In this document: positions 8,718-17,909 of the stretch, piece after piece | How the letters are laid out: each line of letters begins with the position of its first letter | Numbering within the stretch: the stretch's first letter is position 1 | Assembly (NCBI GenBank): GCA_902535625.1 | Contig: CACAUA010000006.1 | Coordinates: forward strand, 1 to 50,814 | Direction of reading: 5' to 3' | DNA from: an uncultured Pelagibacteraceae bacterium | GTDB lineage: Bacteria; Pseudomonadota; Alphaproteobacteria; Pelagibacterales; Pelagibacteraceae | DNA: 50,814 nt | Notes under the pieces: model-generated | What the model was told of the DNA's origin: nothing | The model's input: the letters and a program-made list of their open reading frames with translations, nothing else | The model's database searches: none | Position numbers and translations under genes: made by a program

Positions 8718-9673
8718 GAGATTTTTACTATTTTTGACTTTTCCAATTTATTGTCAAAAAAATCAATAATATTTTGGACTGTTTCAATACCCATTCTAGA
8801 CAAACATTCTTCAGTAAATACTGCTGAATGAGGGCTTAAAAATGCTTTTTCATTTTTTAGCAATGGATTATCTAAAGATGGAGGCTCCTTTTCAAAAACA
8901 TCAAGCCCTGCACCAAAAATTAAATCTTCGTTTAATGCCTTATTAAGATCTTCCTCGTTAATAATACCACCTCTTGCAGCATTAATTAAAATACAATTTT
9001 TTTTCATTTTTTTTATCATTTCATAATTGATTAAATGTTTTGTGTTTTCGTTTAGAGGCATATGAATTGAAATTGCATCCATTTTATTTAAACTCTCATT
9101 TAAATCATTAATTTTAGTACCACCAACTTTTTTAATTTCCTCTTCGCTGACAAAAGGATCATAAACAAAAATGTTCATTTCTAAACCCTTACATTTTTTA
9201 AGTAAGCATTTTCCAATACGACCAAAACCTGCAATTAAGATGCTTTTATTCCATAACTCAATTGTTTTAGGAAGCTTAGTTCTATCACTGAACTTTCCAG
9301 TTTTTACAGTCTCGTTGTACATATTATTTCTTTTTGCAATGCTGAATAGCATGAATAAAACATGTTCTGCTACAGCTTGAGCATTCGCTGTAGCTGTTAT
9401 TGCTAATGTGATATTGTTTTGCTTGGTTGCTTTAAGATCTATATTGTCATAGCCTACACCATGTCTAGATATCACTTTTAAATTCTTAGCTGAGTCTATA
9501 ATTTCTTTTGATAATTTAGATGTTCTAATACTTATTCCATCACAGTCTTTTATTTTATCTTTCAAAAATTCTGTATCTGTATTGTCTACAACTTGAAATT
9601 CAAAATTTTTATTTCCTTTTAGTAAATCAATACCATGATTATGTATTGATCCTATTATTAAGATTTTTTTCAT
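8714..9673 (-). CDS. D-isomer-specific 2-hydroxyacid dehydrogenase
   Basis: A 319-residue NAD-dependent dehydrogenase of the SerA/phosphoglycerate dehydrogenase-like family (short form, no ACT domain). The Rossmann motif is IAGFGRIGKCLL near residue 147, and the catalytic set is Arg in NAARGGIINEE, Glu in FEKEPP and His in FLSPHSAVF. It probably interconverts a 2-keto and a D-2-hydroxy acid. It sits in the minus-strand operon with an HpcH/HpaI aldolase and an aldehyde dehydrogenase, so handling of aldolase products (pyruvate or hydroxypyruvate-type acids) is plausible. True serine synthesis is less likely given the context. Confidence 0.87.
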   Translation of the reverse strand: MKKILIIGSIHNHGIDLLKGNKNFEFQVVDNTDTEFLKDKIKDCDGISIRTSKLSKEIIDSAKNLKVISRHGVGYDNIDLKATKQNNITLAITATANAQAVAEHVLFMLFSIAKRNNMYNETVKTGKFSDRTKLPKTIELWNKSILIAGFGRIGKCLLKKCKGLEMNIFVYDPFVSEEEIKKVGGTKINDLNESLNKMDAISIHMPLNENTKHLINYEMIKKMKKNCILINAARGGIINEEDLNKALNEDLIFGAGLDVFEKEPPSLDNPLLKNEKAFLSPHSAVFTEECLSRMGIETVQNIIDFFDNKLEKSKIVKIS

Positions 9674-9697
9674 ACGTAAAAGTATATACTTTATTTA

Positions 9698-10489
9698 TTA
9701 ATAGGCTTTAGATAATTCTGATTTCACTGTGCCTTTTAAATTTTCAACTGTATTTTTCGCACCTGCACTTATAAATCTGGAGTCTGCTCCAACTGTTACA
9801 AATTGAAAACCTTTTTCAATCATTTTTTTTGCATAGTCAGTACTTCCGTTATGAATTCCAGCAAATATATTGTTTTTTTTTGCATGCTCTAATATTCTAA
9901 GTATTTCTGAATAAGCTTTAGTATCCTCACCTTTGTCAAAACCAGGCTTTTCTCCTATAGCCAAACTTAAATCAGCAGGCCCAATGTAGATACCATCAAG
10001 GCCTGGGGTACTCATAATTTCATCAAGATTTTCTAAAGCTTCTTTAGTTTCAATCATAGCCATTTTTAATATTTCATCGTTTGCATGATCTCCATAATCA
10101 GGCCCTCCATAGATTAACCCTCTCATTGGACCAAAACTTCTATATCCATGTGGTGGATATTTACATGCTTGAACAAATCTTTCTGCTTCTTTCCGATTAC
10201 TAACCATTGGGCAAATGATCCCATAACATCCAGCATCTAAAATTTTCATAATTTGACCAGGTTCATTCCAATTAACTCTTGCCAAAGGTACGACTTCTGT
10301 CGCTGAAATCACTTGCATCATTGGCATTGCATTTGTGTAATCAACGAGCCCGTGTTGCATATCAATTGTTAATGAGTCCCACCCTTGTTGAGCCATTGTT
10401 TCTGCTGAAACAGTACTTGGAATTTGTAACCAACCATTGATTACAGCTTTGCCATTTTTAATTATTTCTTTGGCTTTATTTTTTCTCAT
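9698..10489 (-). CDS. HpcH/HpaI family class II aldolase
   Basis: A 263-residue pyruvate-type aldolase. Family landmarks are GWDSLTIDMQHGLVDY (catalytic His and nearby Asp), VVPLARVNW, MAMIETKEALENLDEI (metal-binding Glu) and GLDGIYIGPADLSLAIG (metal-binding Asp). It cleaves a 2-keto-4-hydroxy acid into pyruvate or a related keto acid plus an aldehyde, using a divalent metal. The aldehyde dehydrogenase gene lies 4 bases upstream, which fits oxidation of the released aldehyde. Substrate could be a 2-keto-3-deoxy sugar acid. In this window it is the only obvious aldolase beside the Iol genes. Confidence 0.9.
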   Translation of the reverse strand: MRKNKAKEIIKNGKAVINGWLQIPSTVSAETMAQQGWDSLTIDMQHGLVDYTNAMPMMQVISATEVVPLARVNWNEPGQIMKILDAGCYGIICPMVSNRKEAERFVQACKYPPHGYRSFGPMRGLIYGGPDYGDHANDEILKMAMIETKEALENLDEIMSTPGLDGIYIGPADLSLAIGEKPGFDKGEDTKAYSEILRILEHAKKNNIFAGIHNGSTDYAKKMIEKGFQFVTVGADSRFISAGAKNTVENLKGTVKSELSKAY

Positions 10490-10493
10490 TAAC

Positions 10494-11936
10494 TCAGGTT
10501 TTTAGACCCATATGGGTATACTTTATATTCAGGTAATCTTTTATAGCCATAGATCCACCTTCACGACCGTAACCGGTTTGTTTTATTCCACCGAATGGAG
10601 CTTCAGCAACTGCAACTGCAGCTGTATTTACTGCTACACAACCGGTTTCCATCATCTCTGATGCTCTATTAGCTTTGTCCATTGAGTTTGTATATAAATA
10701 GCTACAAAGTCCCAGGTCATTATTATTTGCTCTCTCTACTACTTCGTCAAAATCCTTGAAAGTTAAAACAGGCACTAAGGGACCAAAAGGTTCTTCTTTC
10801 ATAATTGTAAAATTGTCCTGCACTTCATCAAATACAGTTGGTTCAAAATAATAACCTTTATTAAATCCTGAAGGTCTACCCCCACCTAAAACAACTTTTG
10901 CGCCTTCACTCTTTGTCGTTTCAACTAATTTTTCAATATCCTCCAAACGTTTTGCTGTTGTTAAAGGTCCTAAGTCAGTACCTTTATCCATACCATTTCC
11001 AATTTTTAATTTTTTTGCTCTATCTACGAAAGCATTTATAAATTCTTCTTTTCTTGTTTCTTGAATGTAAAACCTATTTGGGGATATACAAACTTGACCA
11101 TTGTTACGAAATTTTGCTGTTATTGCCATATCTGCAACTTTATTCATGTCAACATCGTCAAATACTATAAATGGAGAATGACCACTTAATTCCATTGTAA
11201 CTCTTTGAACTTTATCTGCAGCTTTTTTAAGTATTAATTTTCCAACACGTGTTGAGCCAGTTATAGAAACTTTTTTTATTATATCTGATTCAAGTAATTC
11301 ATTTGATATTTCAGCCGGGTCTCCAGATAATAAATTGACTACTCCATCAGGTACTCCAGCATCTTTACAAATATTTACAAGTTCCATAACTGCTCCAGGC
11401 GTAATTACATCTGGTTTACAAATAACTGAACAACCAGCAGCCAGTGCAGTTGAAATTTTTCTAGATGCTAAAACTATGGGAAAATTCCATGGCACAAGTG
11501 CTGCTACAACACCTACTGGCTGATAGTAAACATGAACTCTTGTTTCTGGAAATCTACTTTGTAATGTTTCACCATAAATTCTCTTAGTTTCTTCTGCATT
11601 CCATTCAAATATATCTGCTCCACCACCAACTTCTCCAATTGCTTCTTTAAGAGGTTTTCCAACTTCAAGTGTAAGCCATTTAGCTAATACATCTTTTCTT
11701 TCACGCATCAAATCTGCAATTTTTCTTATTACATAAGACCTCTGCCATGGAGTGGTATTTTTCCAAGTTTCGAGTCCTTTCTCTGCTGATTTTAATGCTT
11801 TTTGAACGTCAACAGAGGACGCTTTTGATGCTTCTCCTAAAACTTCTTCTGTTGCTGGATTGATAACTTTATAAGTTTCTTTTTTTTCTGCTTGTTGCCA
11901 CTGACCATCAATGAATTGACCAAAATTGCTATACAT
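10494..11936 (-). CDS. NAD(P)-dependent aldehyde dehydrogenase (succinate-semialdehyde dehydrogenase-like)
   Basis: A full-length 480-residue ALDH. The catalytic Cys is in NNGQVCISPNRF, the general-base Glu in VTMELSGHSPF, the cofactor-binding Asn in VVAALVPWNFP, and the nucleotide loop in ITGSTRVGK. The overall pattern is closest to succinate-semialdehyde/glycolaldehyde dehydrogenases rather than the methylmalonate-semialdehyde dehydrogenase (IolA) of the classical inositol pathway. It starts the operon with the HpcH/HpaI aldolase and shares a 52-base divergent region with iolD. Likely role: oxidation of an aldehyde from that aldolase. Confidence 0.92.
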   Translation of the reverse strand: MYSNFGQFIDGQWQQAEKKETYKVINPATEEVLGEASKASSVDVQKALKSAEKGLETWKNTTPWQRSYVIRKIADLMRERKDVLAKWLTLEVGKPLKEAIGEVGGGADIFEWNAEETKRIYGETLQSRFPETRVHVYYQPVGVVAALVPWNFPIVLASRKISTALAAGCSVICKPDVITPGAVMELVNICKDAGVPDGVVNLLSGDPAEISNELLESDIIKKVSITGSTRVGKLILKKAADKVQRVTMELSGHSPFIVFDDVDMNKVADMAITAKFRNNGQVCISPNRFYIQETRKEEFINAFVDRAKKLKIGNGMDKGTDLGPLTTAKRLEDIEKLVETTKSEGAKVVLGGGRPSGFNKGYYFEPTVFDEVQDNFTIMKEEPFGPLVPVLTFKDFDEVVERANNNDLGLCSYLYTNSMDKANRASEMMETGCVAVNTAAVAVAEAPFGGIKQTGYGREGGSMAIKDYLNIKYTHMGLKT

Positions 11937-11988
11937 ATTTTTTAAATTGTGTTTAATTGTTAAAAGTTAAAGATTTATATATAGAATA
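11937..11988. promoter_or_regulatory. Divergent promoter region, aldehyde dehydrogenase / iolD
   Basis: Fifty-two bases separate two outward-facing starts, so promoters for both must lie here or extend into coding sequence. For iolD, TTGTTA at 11957-11962 and TATAGA at 11980-11985 are spaced by 17, each four of six to the sigma-70 consensus. That would put transcription start at about the ATG, implying a leaderless message. This is weak in AT-rich DNA. Confidence 0.35.
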
Positions 11989-13833
11989 ATGAAAAAAATA
12001 AAGCTCACTTGTGCACATGCAATAATAAAACATCTTATTGCTCAAAAAATTTTAATAGATGGTAAAAAAGAGCAGTTATTTGCTGGAGCTTTTGGTATTT
12101 TTGGACATGGCAATGTTGCTTGTTTAGGACAAGCTCTACAAGAAAATCAAGATAAATTACCAACTTATAGAGGGCATCATGAGCAAAATATGGCTCTGAC
12201 TGGAATAGCATATGCTAGAGCTAAAAGAAGAAAACAATTTTTTGTTGCAACTAGTTCAGTTGGACCAGGATCTACAAATATGGTTACAGCCTCGGCAGTT
12301 GCTATGAGCAATAGACTTCCAATTTTATTTTTACCTGGAGATACGTATGCAAACAGAATGCCTGACCCGGTTCTACAACAAGTAGAGCATTTTAATAATC
12401 CTGGCATTACTCAGAATGATGCATTCAAACCAGTAACAAAATATTTTGATAGAATTACAAGACCAGAACAAATCTTACAAACATTACCTCAAGCAATCCA
12501 AACAATGTTAGATCCAGCAGATTGCGGACCAGCTTGCTTATCATTATCACAAGATGTCCAAGGTGAAACATATGAATATCCTAAGGAATTTTTTAAAGAG
12601 AGAGTTCATAATATTAGACGACCAAGACCTGATGATTTTCAAATAAAACAAGCAGCTGAGCAAATTAAAAAATCTAAAAATCCTTTATTGATTTCAGGTG
12701 GAGGGGTTTTCTACTCTGATGCAATGGAAGATCTAAGTAATTTTGCAATTAAACACAATATACCAGTTACGCAAACAGTTATGGGTTACTCTACTATGAA
12801 GAGAGATCACTCTCATTTTTTAGGTCCAATAGGTGGTCTTGGTGGCAAAGCAGCAAATAATTTAGCAAAACAAACTGACCTAGCTATTGCTGTTGGAACA
12901 AAGTTAGCTGATTTCACAACTGGTTCGTGGGCAAATTTTGAGAACCCAGACTTTTCACTTGTTAGTGTTAATGTCTCTAGATTTGATGCTAGCAAACATT
13001 TGGCGCAATCAGTAATAGGTGATGCAAAAGTAAGCTTACAAGAGCTATCAAATGCTTTGGGAGATTGGAAAGCACCTGATGAATGGCATAAAAAATCAAG
13101 ACATGAATTAAAAAATTGGAATGATTATGTAGATAAAGAAAGTGGTCCAACTAATCAAGAACTACCTAGTTATGCACACGCTGTAGGAGCAATATATCGT
13201 AATTCAGATCCAACAGACATTGCTGTTACTGCAGCAGGTGGATTGGTCGGAGAAGTTGTACAAATTTGGAGGCCAAAAGAATTAAATACACATGAAACCG
13301 AATGGGGTTTTAGCTGTATGAGTTATGAAATTTCTGGTGCATTAGGAGTTAAAATGGCAAACCCAGATAAAGAAGTAATAGCTTTTGTAGGAGATGGATC
13401 TTATTTACTTTTTAATTCAGATATTTATTCATCAGTTATAACAAATAATAAATTAATAATAGTTTTATGTGATAATGGAGGCCATGCCGTTATTAACAGG
13501 CTACAATTATTTAAAGGCGGGAAAGAATTTAATTGTCTACTTAATAGTTCAAAAGCTCCAAATCTTGTACCTGTTAATTTTGCTAAACATGCAGAGAGTA
13601 TGGGTGCAAAATCTGAGGAGGTATCATCTATTTCTGAATTAGAGGAAGCATTTAAAAGAGCTAAAAAATCTGATGTAACTTACTTAATTTCAATAAAAAC
13701 TCATTCTTATGAGTGGCTAGAAGGTTCAGCTTACTGGGAAAGTCCTACTTTAGAAATGCCATCAACAAAAGAAAATGAAGAGGCATTAAAACTTCATAAA
13801 GAAGGAAAATCAAAGCAAAGACAAGGTGTCTAA
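11989..13833 (+). CDS. iolD: 3D-(3,5/4)-trihydroxycyclohexane-1,2-dione hydrolase
   Basis: A 614-residue thiamine-diphosphate enzyme that opens the inositol-derived ring to 5-deoxy-glucuronate. The N-terminal TPP domain has TYRGHHEQNMALTGIAYA (catalytic Glu) and SSVGPGSTNMVTA; LPGDTYANRMPDPVLQQVEH is an IolD-specific stretch. The C-terminal domain has VIAFVGDGSYLLFNSDIYSSV, the GDG...N metal/TPP motif, and the neighbouring NGGHAVINRLQ. Length is typical for IolD. It leads a plus-strand series with two further oxidoreductases and a sugar ABC transporter. Confidence 0.95.
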   Translation: MKKIKLTCAHAIIKHLIAQKILIDGKKEQLFAGAFGIFGHGNVACLGQALQENQDKLPTYRGHHEQNMALTGIAYARAKRRKQFFVATSSVGPGSTNMVTASAVAMSNRLPILFLPGDTYANRMPDPVLQQVEHFNNPGITQNDAFKPVTKYFDRITRPEQILQTLPQAIQTMLDPADCGPACLSLSQDVQGETYEYPKEFFKERVHNIRRPRPDDFQIKQAAEQIKKSKNPLLISGGGVFYSDAMEDLSNFAIKHNIPVTQTVMGYSTMKRDHSHFLGPIGGLGGKAANNLAKQTDLAIAVGTKLADFTTGSWANFENPDFSLVSVNVSRFDASKHLAQSVIGDAKVSLQELSNALGDWKAPDEWHKKSRHELKNWNDYVDKESGPTNQELPSYAHAVGAIYRNSDPTDIAVTAAGGLVGEVVQIWRPKELNTHETEWGFSCMSYEISGALGVKMANPDKEVIAFVGDGSYLLFNSDIYSSVITNNKLIIVLCDNGGHAVINRLQLFKGGKEFNCLLNSSKAPNLVPVNFAKHAESMGAKSEEVSSISELEEAFKRAKKSDVTYLISIKTHSYEWLEGSAYWESPTLEMPSTKENEEALKLHKEGKSKQRQGV

Positions 13834-13838
13834 AATTC

Positions 13839-14992
13839 ATGAATAAAGTTTTTAAGGTTGGTCTCATAGGATGTGGCCATATCGCAGAAACATATTTTAG
13901 GGGACACCAATACTTTAATAATTTCAAAATCGTTGCTTGTGCAGATATTAATCAAAAAGCAGCTGAAAAATGTGCGAAATTATACAACATCAAATCAATG
14001 ACTGTTAATGAAATACTAAAAGATAAAGATATTGAGGTAATTCTAAATTTAACAATTCCTCAATCACATTATTCTGTATCAAAAAAAGTATTAAATGCAG
14101 GTAAGCATGTTTATTCAGAAAAACCATTAGCAACATACTTTCAAAAAGGAAAAGAGCTAGTGGCTTTGGCAAAACAAAAAAATTATATATTGGTAATGCG
14201 CCGGATACTTTTCTTGGAGGAGGTGGACAAAAAGCAAAGGAATTAATTGACTCTGATTTGATTGGACAAATCAAACTTGGAAACGCAATCTTTGCATTTC
14301 CTGGTGTTGAAAACTTTCATCCAAAACCAGAGTCTTGGTATAAAAAAGAGGGAGGACCAGTAATAGATATGGGTCCTTATTTTTTTACAACGCTTGTTAA
14401 TCTTTTAGGGCCAGCTAAACAGGTGCAAGGTAGAACATTAACGGCGTTTAAAAGAAGAAATTATAGAGCGGGTCCGAATAAAGGAAAAACATTTAAGGTT
14501 GAAACACCAACTACTTATTTAGCAACAATTCAATTTCATAATGAAGCAATTATTCAAGTCACTCTATCCTTTGATGTTATTAATCATCAAAGAAATCATA
14601 TGGAACTTTATGGAACTAAAGGATCAATTATCGTTCCTGATCCGAATATGTTTGGTGGATCTGTTTATATTTCTGTTACAGAGGGTGGTCGTTGGGGTGA
14701 ACATAAAACTGATAAAATGCATTTAGGAAAAATAAATATTACATCTGCAAGTGGTAGATCTAATGAATCACCAACAAATGCAAACTATAGAAGTGTTGGA
14801 ATGTCTGAGATGTTATATTCAATCGAAAAAAAGAAAAAACATCGATGTTCCGGAGAGCTATCTCTTCATGTTTTAGATATAATTGAGTCTACTATGAAAG
14901 CTGCAACAACTGGAGTACCTCAAAAAATAAAAACTAAGTGTGAAAAGCCAAAAAGATTTACAGAAGAAGAAGTAAAAAAAATTCTCTTATAG
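13839..14992 (+). pseudogene. Gfo/Idh/MocA oxidoreductase split by a -1 frameshift
   Basis: Two adjacent frames together give one complete dehydrogenase of about 384 residues. Frame A (from 13839) has the Rossmann motif GLIGCGHIAETYFRGH and the family Lys motif YSEKPLATY, then runs into unrelated residues to a stop at 14246. Frame B resumes family sequence from about 14183 (LYIGNAPDTFLGGGGQKAKELIDSD) and continues through FAFPGVENFHP, GGPVIDMGPYFFTTLVNLLG and ELYGTKGSIIVPD to 14992. The switch falls in an A7 run at 14176-14182. One missing A, a sequencing error, or ribosomal/transcriptional slippage would all explain it; the rest is undamaged, so recent loss or a still-working gene is likely. 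Its neighbours are iolD and a hydroxyacid dehydrogenase. Confidence 0.88.
14177..14183 (+). promoter_or_regulatory. Possible -1 slippery heptamer at the frameshift
   Basis: In the upstream frame the bases read A AAA AAT, the X-XXY-YYZ form of a -1 slippery site. Slipping back one base after AAT gives KQKN then LYIGNAPDTF, which joins the two halves with no lost or extra residue. I see no strong stimulatory hairpin just downstream, so programmed shifting is possible but unproven. Confidence 0.35.
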
Positions 14993-14995
14993 ATC

Positions 14996-16015
14996 ATGAA
15001 AGATATTGCAATAGTTGATCCATATCCAAGAACTATGGAGCTTATTTTCTCAAAACCAAAATTAAATGAGTTAAAAAATAAATTTAAGCTTATTTTCGCA
15101 CCAAAAATAAATAAACAAAAATTTTATATTAATAATATTCATAAAGCGAAATTTATAATTGGACAGCCTGATCTTCCTAAATTTTTATTAATAAAAGCAA
15201 AAAAGTTGAAAGCAGTAATAAATGTCGAAAGCAACTTTTTAGATAATATGGATTATAATTATTGTTTTGATAAAGGTATTCACGTTATTGCAACTTCACC
15301 TGTTTTCTCAAAACCAGTCGCAGAAATTGCACTTGGATTTACACTCTCTCTTCTTAGAAATATTCATGGAGCAAATCAGGATTTTATTAACAAAAGGGAA
15401 AAGTATGGATTAGATGGAAATCTTAAGGCTTCATTGTTATCAGACAAAAAAATTGGATTATTGGGATATGGAGACCTAGGTAAAGCTTTAGTTCCATTAC
15501 TGAAACCATTTTCGAGTAAAATAAATATTTATGATCCTTGGATACCTAACAAAAAAATAATTAATCAAGGATATAAACCAATTACTTTAAAAAAAATGTT
15601 TAAAGAATGTGAAGTTATTTATGTACTTGCTGCAATTACTACAAAAAACAAAGGATTGATTGATAAAAAATTACTAAATCTTATGAAATCAAACTCACTT
15701 TTTATACTGATGAGTAGAGCTGCAGTCATTAATTTTAAAGATTTAAAAAATAGACTTAAAAAAGGTGATATTTATGCAGCACTTGACGTTTTTCCGGAAG
15801 AGCCAGTTAAAAAAAATGACCCAATAAGAAAATTAAAAAATGTTTTATTCTCAGCACATAGAGCGGGTGCTTTAGACGAGGCATTTAAGGAAATGGGCAA
15901 TATTGTTTTTGAAGATATGAAATTAATTTCAAAAAATCTTAATCCAAGATTTTGTAAAAAAGCTCTAAGAAAAACTGTCCATCTTTTAAGGTCAAAACCT
16001 GTTGCAATTAATTAA
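14996..16015 (+). CDS. D-isomer-specific 2-hydroxyacid dehydrogenase
   Basis: A 339-residue NAD-dependent dehydrogenase. It has the Rossmann motif IGLLGYGDLGKALV near residue 153, substrate Arg in LMSRAAVINF, Glu in VFPEEPV and His in LFSAHRAGAL. It is divergent from the copy at 8714-9673: the N-terminal catalytic domain differs widely, so it is not a recent duplicate. It follows the split Gfo/Idh/MocA gene by 3 bases and precedes the ABC ATPase by 22 bases, so it is part of the iolD transcription unit. Substrate unknown; a 2-keto acid from cyclitol or sugar breakdown is plausible. Confidence 0.85.
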   Translation: MKDIAIVDPYPRTMELIFSKPKLNELKNKFKLIFAPKINKQKFYINNIHKAKFIIGQPDLPKFLLIKAKKLKAVINVESNFLDNMDYNYCFDKGIHVIATSPVFSKPVAEIALGFTLSLLRNIHGANQDFINKREKYGLDGNLKASLLSDKKIGLLGYGDLGKALVPLLKPFSSKINIYDPWIPNKKIINQGYKPITLKKMFKECEVIYVLAAITTKNKGLIDKKLLNLMKSNSLFILMSRAAVINFKDLKNRLKKGDIYAALDVFPEEPVKKNDPIRKLKNVLFSAHRAGALDEAFKEMGNIVFEDMKLISKNLNPRFCKKALRKTVHLLRSKPVAIN

Positions 16016-16037
16016 TTTTTTTTTTAATTTAATTCAA

Positions 16038-16787
16038 ATGACTTCAACAAATAAATTACTCTTAGAGGCTAAAGGTATCACAAAGTATTTTGGAACAATA
16101 ACTGCTTTAGAAAATGTAAACTTAAAAGTGCACGAAGGTGAATGTTTAGGTGTAGTAGGAGATAATGGTGCAGGCAAATCTACTCTAATGAAAGTTTTAT
16201 CTGGTTTGTACAAACCAAGTGCAGGTGCTTTATTTTTTGAGGGCAAAGAACATGTGTTAGATAGCCCAAAAGACTCTCAAAATTTAGGTTTAGAAATGGT
16301 TTATCAAGATCTTGCATTGGCAGGTAATTTACCTATTGGAGAAAATATATTCTTAGGAAGAGAGCCAACAAAAAATATTGGTTTCTTAAAATTTCTAGAT
16401 TTTAAAAAAATTCAAGAAATGACAAGCGCACACTTAGAGAAACTAAAAATAAATGTTAAAAGTGCTGATCAGAAAGTAGAGGAATTATCTGGAGGACAAA
16501 GACAAGCAGTTGCAATAGCTAGGTCAACAGCATTTAATGCCAAAGTCGTTATAATGGATGAACCAACTGCTGCTTTAGCAATAAAAGAAGTTGGAAAAGT
16601 ATTAGACTTAATTAACAAATTAAAAAGTACTGGCGTAGGTGTTATAGTAATAAGTCATAGAATGGATGATATTTTTACTGTTTGCGACAGAGTAATGGCA
16701 CTTTTTCAAGGAACAAACTTTGCTGAGTCTCAATTAGATAAAACTTCAAGAGATGAAGTCATTGGTTGGATTATGGGAAAAAAATAA
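16038..16787 (+). CDS. Sugar ABC transporter ATP-binding protein
   Basis: A single-domain ABC ATPase of about 249 residues for a CUT2-type sugar importer. Walker A is GDNGAGKST, signature LSGGQRQAVAIAR, Walker B VVIMDEPTAAL, switch His in VISHRMDDIF. An upstream start at 16002 is possible but would overlap the previous gene and add a run (FFFNLIQ) foreign to the family; the ATG at 16038 gives the standard N terminus (LLLEAKGITKYFG). It pairs with the permease starting 2 bases after its stop and the binding protein beyond. Confidence 0.93.
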   Translation: MTSTNKLLLEAKGITKYFGTITALENVNLKVHEGECLGVVGDNGAGKSTLMKVLSGLYKPSAGALFFEGKEHVLDSPKDSQNLGLEMVYQDLALAGNLPIGENIFLGREPTKNIGFLKFLDFKKIQEMTSAHLEKLKINVKSADQKVEELSGGQRQAVAIARSTAFNAKVVIMDEPTAALAIKEVGKVLDLINKLKSTGVGVIVISHRMDDIFTVCDRVMALFQGTNFAESQLDKTSRDEVIGWIMGKK

Positions 16788-16788
16788 A

Positions 16789-17802
16789 ATGGACGATAAG
16801 GAAAAAAAACAAGATAGCTTATATGTAAAACTTATTCCATATTTTGAAAAATATGGGATTTTACTATTATTAGTTATCATGATCTTGGTAATGCATATTT
16901 TGCAACCAGATGTCTTCTTGTCTTGGAGAAATGTAACAAATGTATTCAAACAAATATCTTGGCAATCAATGTTAGCTTTAGGTGTTTTTATGGTTATTGT
17001 GACTGCGGGTATAGATCTATCAGTTGGCTCAATAATGATGCTTTCATTGATGATTTTAGCAATAGTAGCTAAAGCTGGAGCACCTTGGTTTATAGTTGTT
17101 CTAGTACCTTTGTTTGCTGGATTTTTATGTGGGTTGGTAAATGGTTTGGGGATAACACTATTAAGAATGCCTCATCCTTTTATAATGACTTTAGGAACTC
17201 TTTATATTTTTAGAGGAACAGGAAACCTTATATCAGGCGGAACACCCATAAGTGGATTTACCGATGAAGTTAGGTACCTAGGTCATGGTAGAATAGATCT
17301 TACCTGGTTAGGATTAGAGAAATCTCAATATCTCCCCGTAAGCTTAGTTTTAATCGCTGTTGTATATTTTGTTTTTTGGGTTTTCTTAAACCATAGTCGA
17401 ACAGGAAAGTGGATTTATGCAATTGGTGGCAACCCAAGTGCAGCAAGAGCCTCTGGAATTAATGTAAATAAAATTTTAATAATTGTTTATTCACTTTGTG
17501 GATTTTTATCAGGTATTGGAGCATTAATTTTAGCAGGAAGAACGGACTCTGGTTATCCTAATGCAGGATTACAATCTGAATTAGATGCTATCGCAGCATG
17601 TATAATTGGCGGAGCTAGTTTCTTTGGTGGTAGAGGAACTGTTCTTGGAGTTTTTGCCGGAGTAATGATTATGGGAATTTTAAGAAATGGACTTAATTTG
17701 ATGGATGTAAGTTCTTTCTGGCAACAAGTATTGATTGGCTCGATCATTGTATTAGCAGTTTATGTGGATGTTTTGAGAAGAGATTTCGGCACGAGAAAAT
17801 AA
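16789..17802 (+). CDS. Sugar ABC transporter permease (RbsC-like)
   Basis: A CUT2 permease of about 337 residues. Hallmarks are VTAGIDLSVGSIMMLSL, the coupling region ELDAIAACIIGGASFFGGRGTVLG, and eight to ten hydrophobic segments. A longer reading from 16753 would start inside the ATPase gene, so the ATG at 16789 (MDDKEKK) is preferred. Gene order here is ATPase, permease, binding protein, the reverse of the system at 2134-5038, showing that the two transporters are separate acquisitions or old paralogues rather than a simple inverted duplication. Confidence 0.93.
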   Translation: MDDKEKKQDSLYVKLIPYFEKYGILLLLVIMILVMHILQPDVFLSWRNVTNVFKQISWQSMLALGVFMVIVTAGIDLSVGSIMMLSLMILAIVAKAGAPWFIVVLVPLFAGFLCGLVNGLGITLLRMPHPFIMTLGTLYIFRGTGNLISGGTPISGFTDEVRYLGHGRIDLTWLGLEKSQYLPVSLVLIAVVYFVFWVFLNHSRTGKWIYAIGGNPSAARASGINVNKILIIVYSLCGFLSGIGALILAGRTDSGYPNAGLQSELDAIAACIIGGASFFGGRGTVLGVFAGVMIMGILRNGLNLMDVSSFWQQVLIGSIIVLAVYVDVLRRDFGTRK

Positions 17803-17909
17803 TCACGTCAAAGTTGAATAGTTGCTTTCATTAGAGACCCTGTAAACAGTTGAATTTTTTTTAAAAATTTTATTAAATTAAGCTTTAATAATTATTAAAG
17901 GGGAAATTT

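Noticed and set aside
14201..14240. Stimulatory hairpin for programmed frameshifting
   Set aside because: Only short, imperfect pairing (CCGG and GGAGG regions) is visible by eye; not strong enough to claim.
16002..16037. Earlier start for the second sugar ABC ATPase
   Set aside because: It overlaps the preceding dehydrogenase and adds residues not found in the family; the ATG at 16038 gives the standard N terminus.
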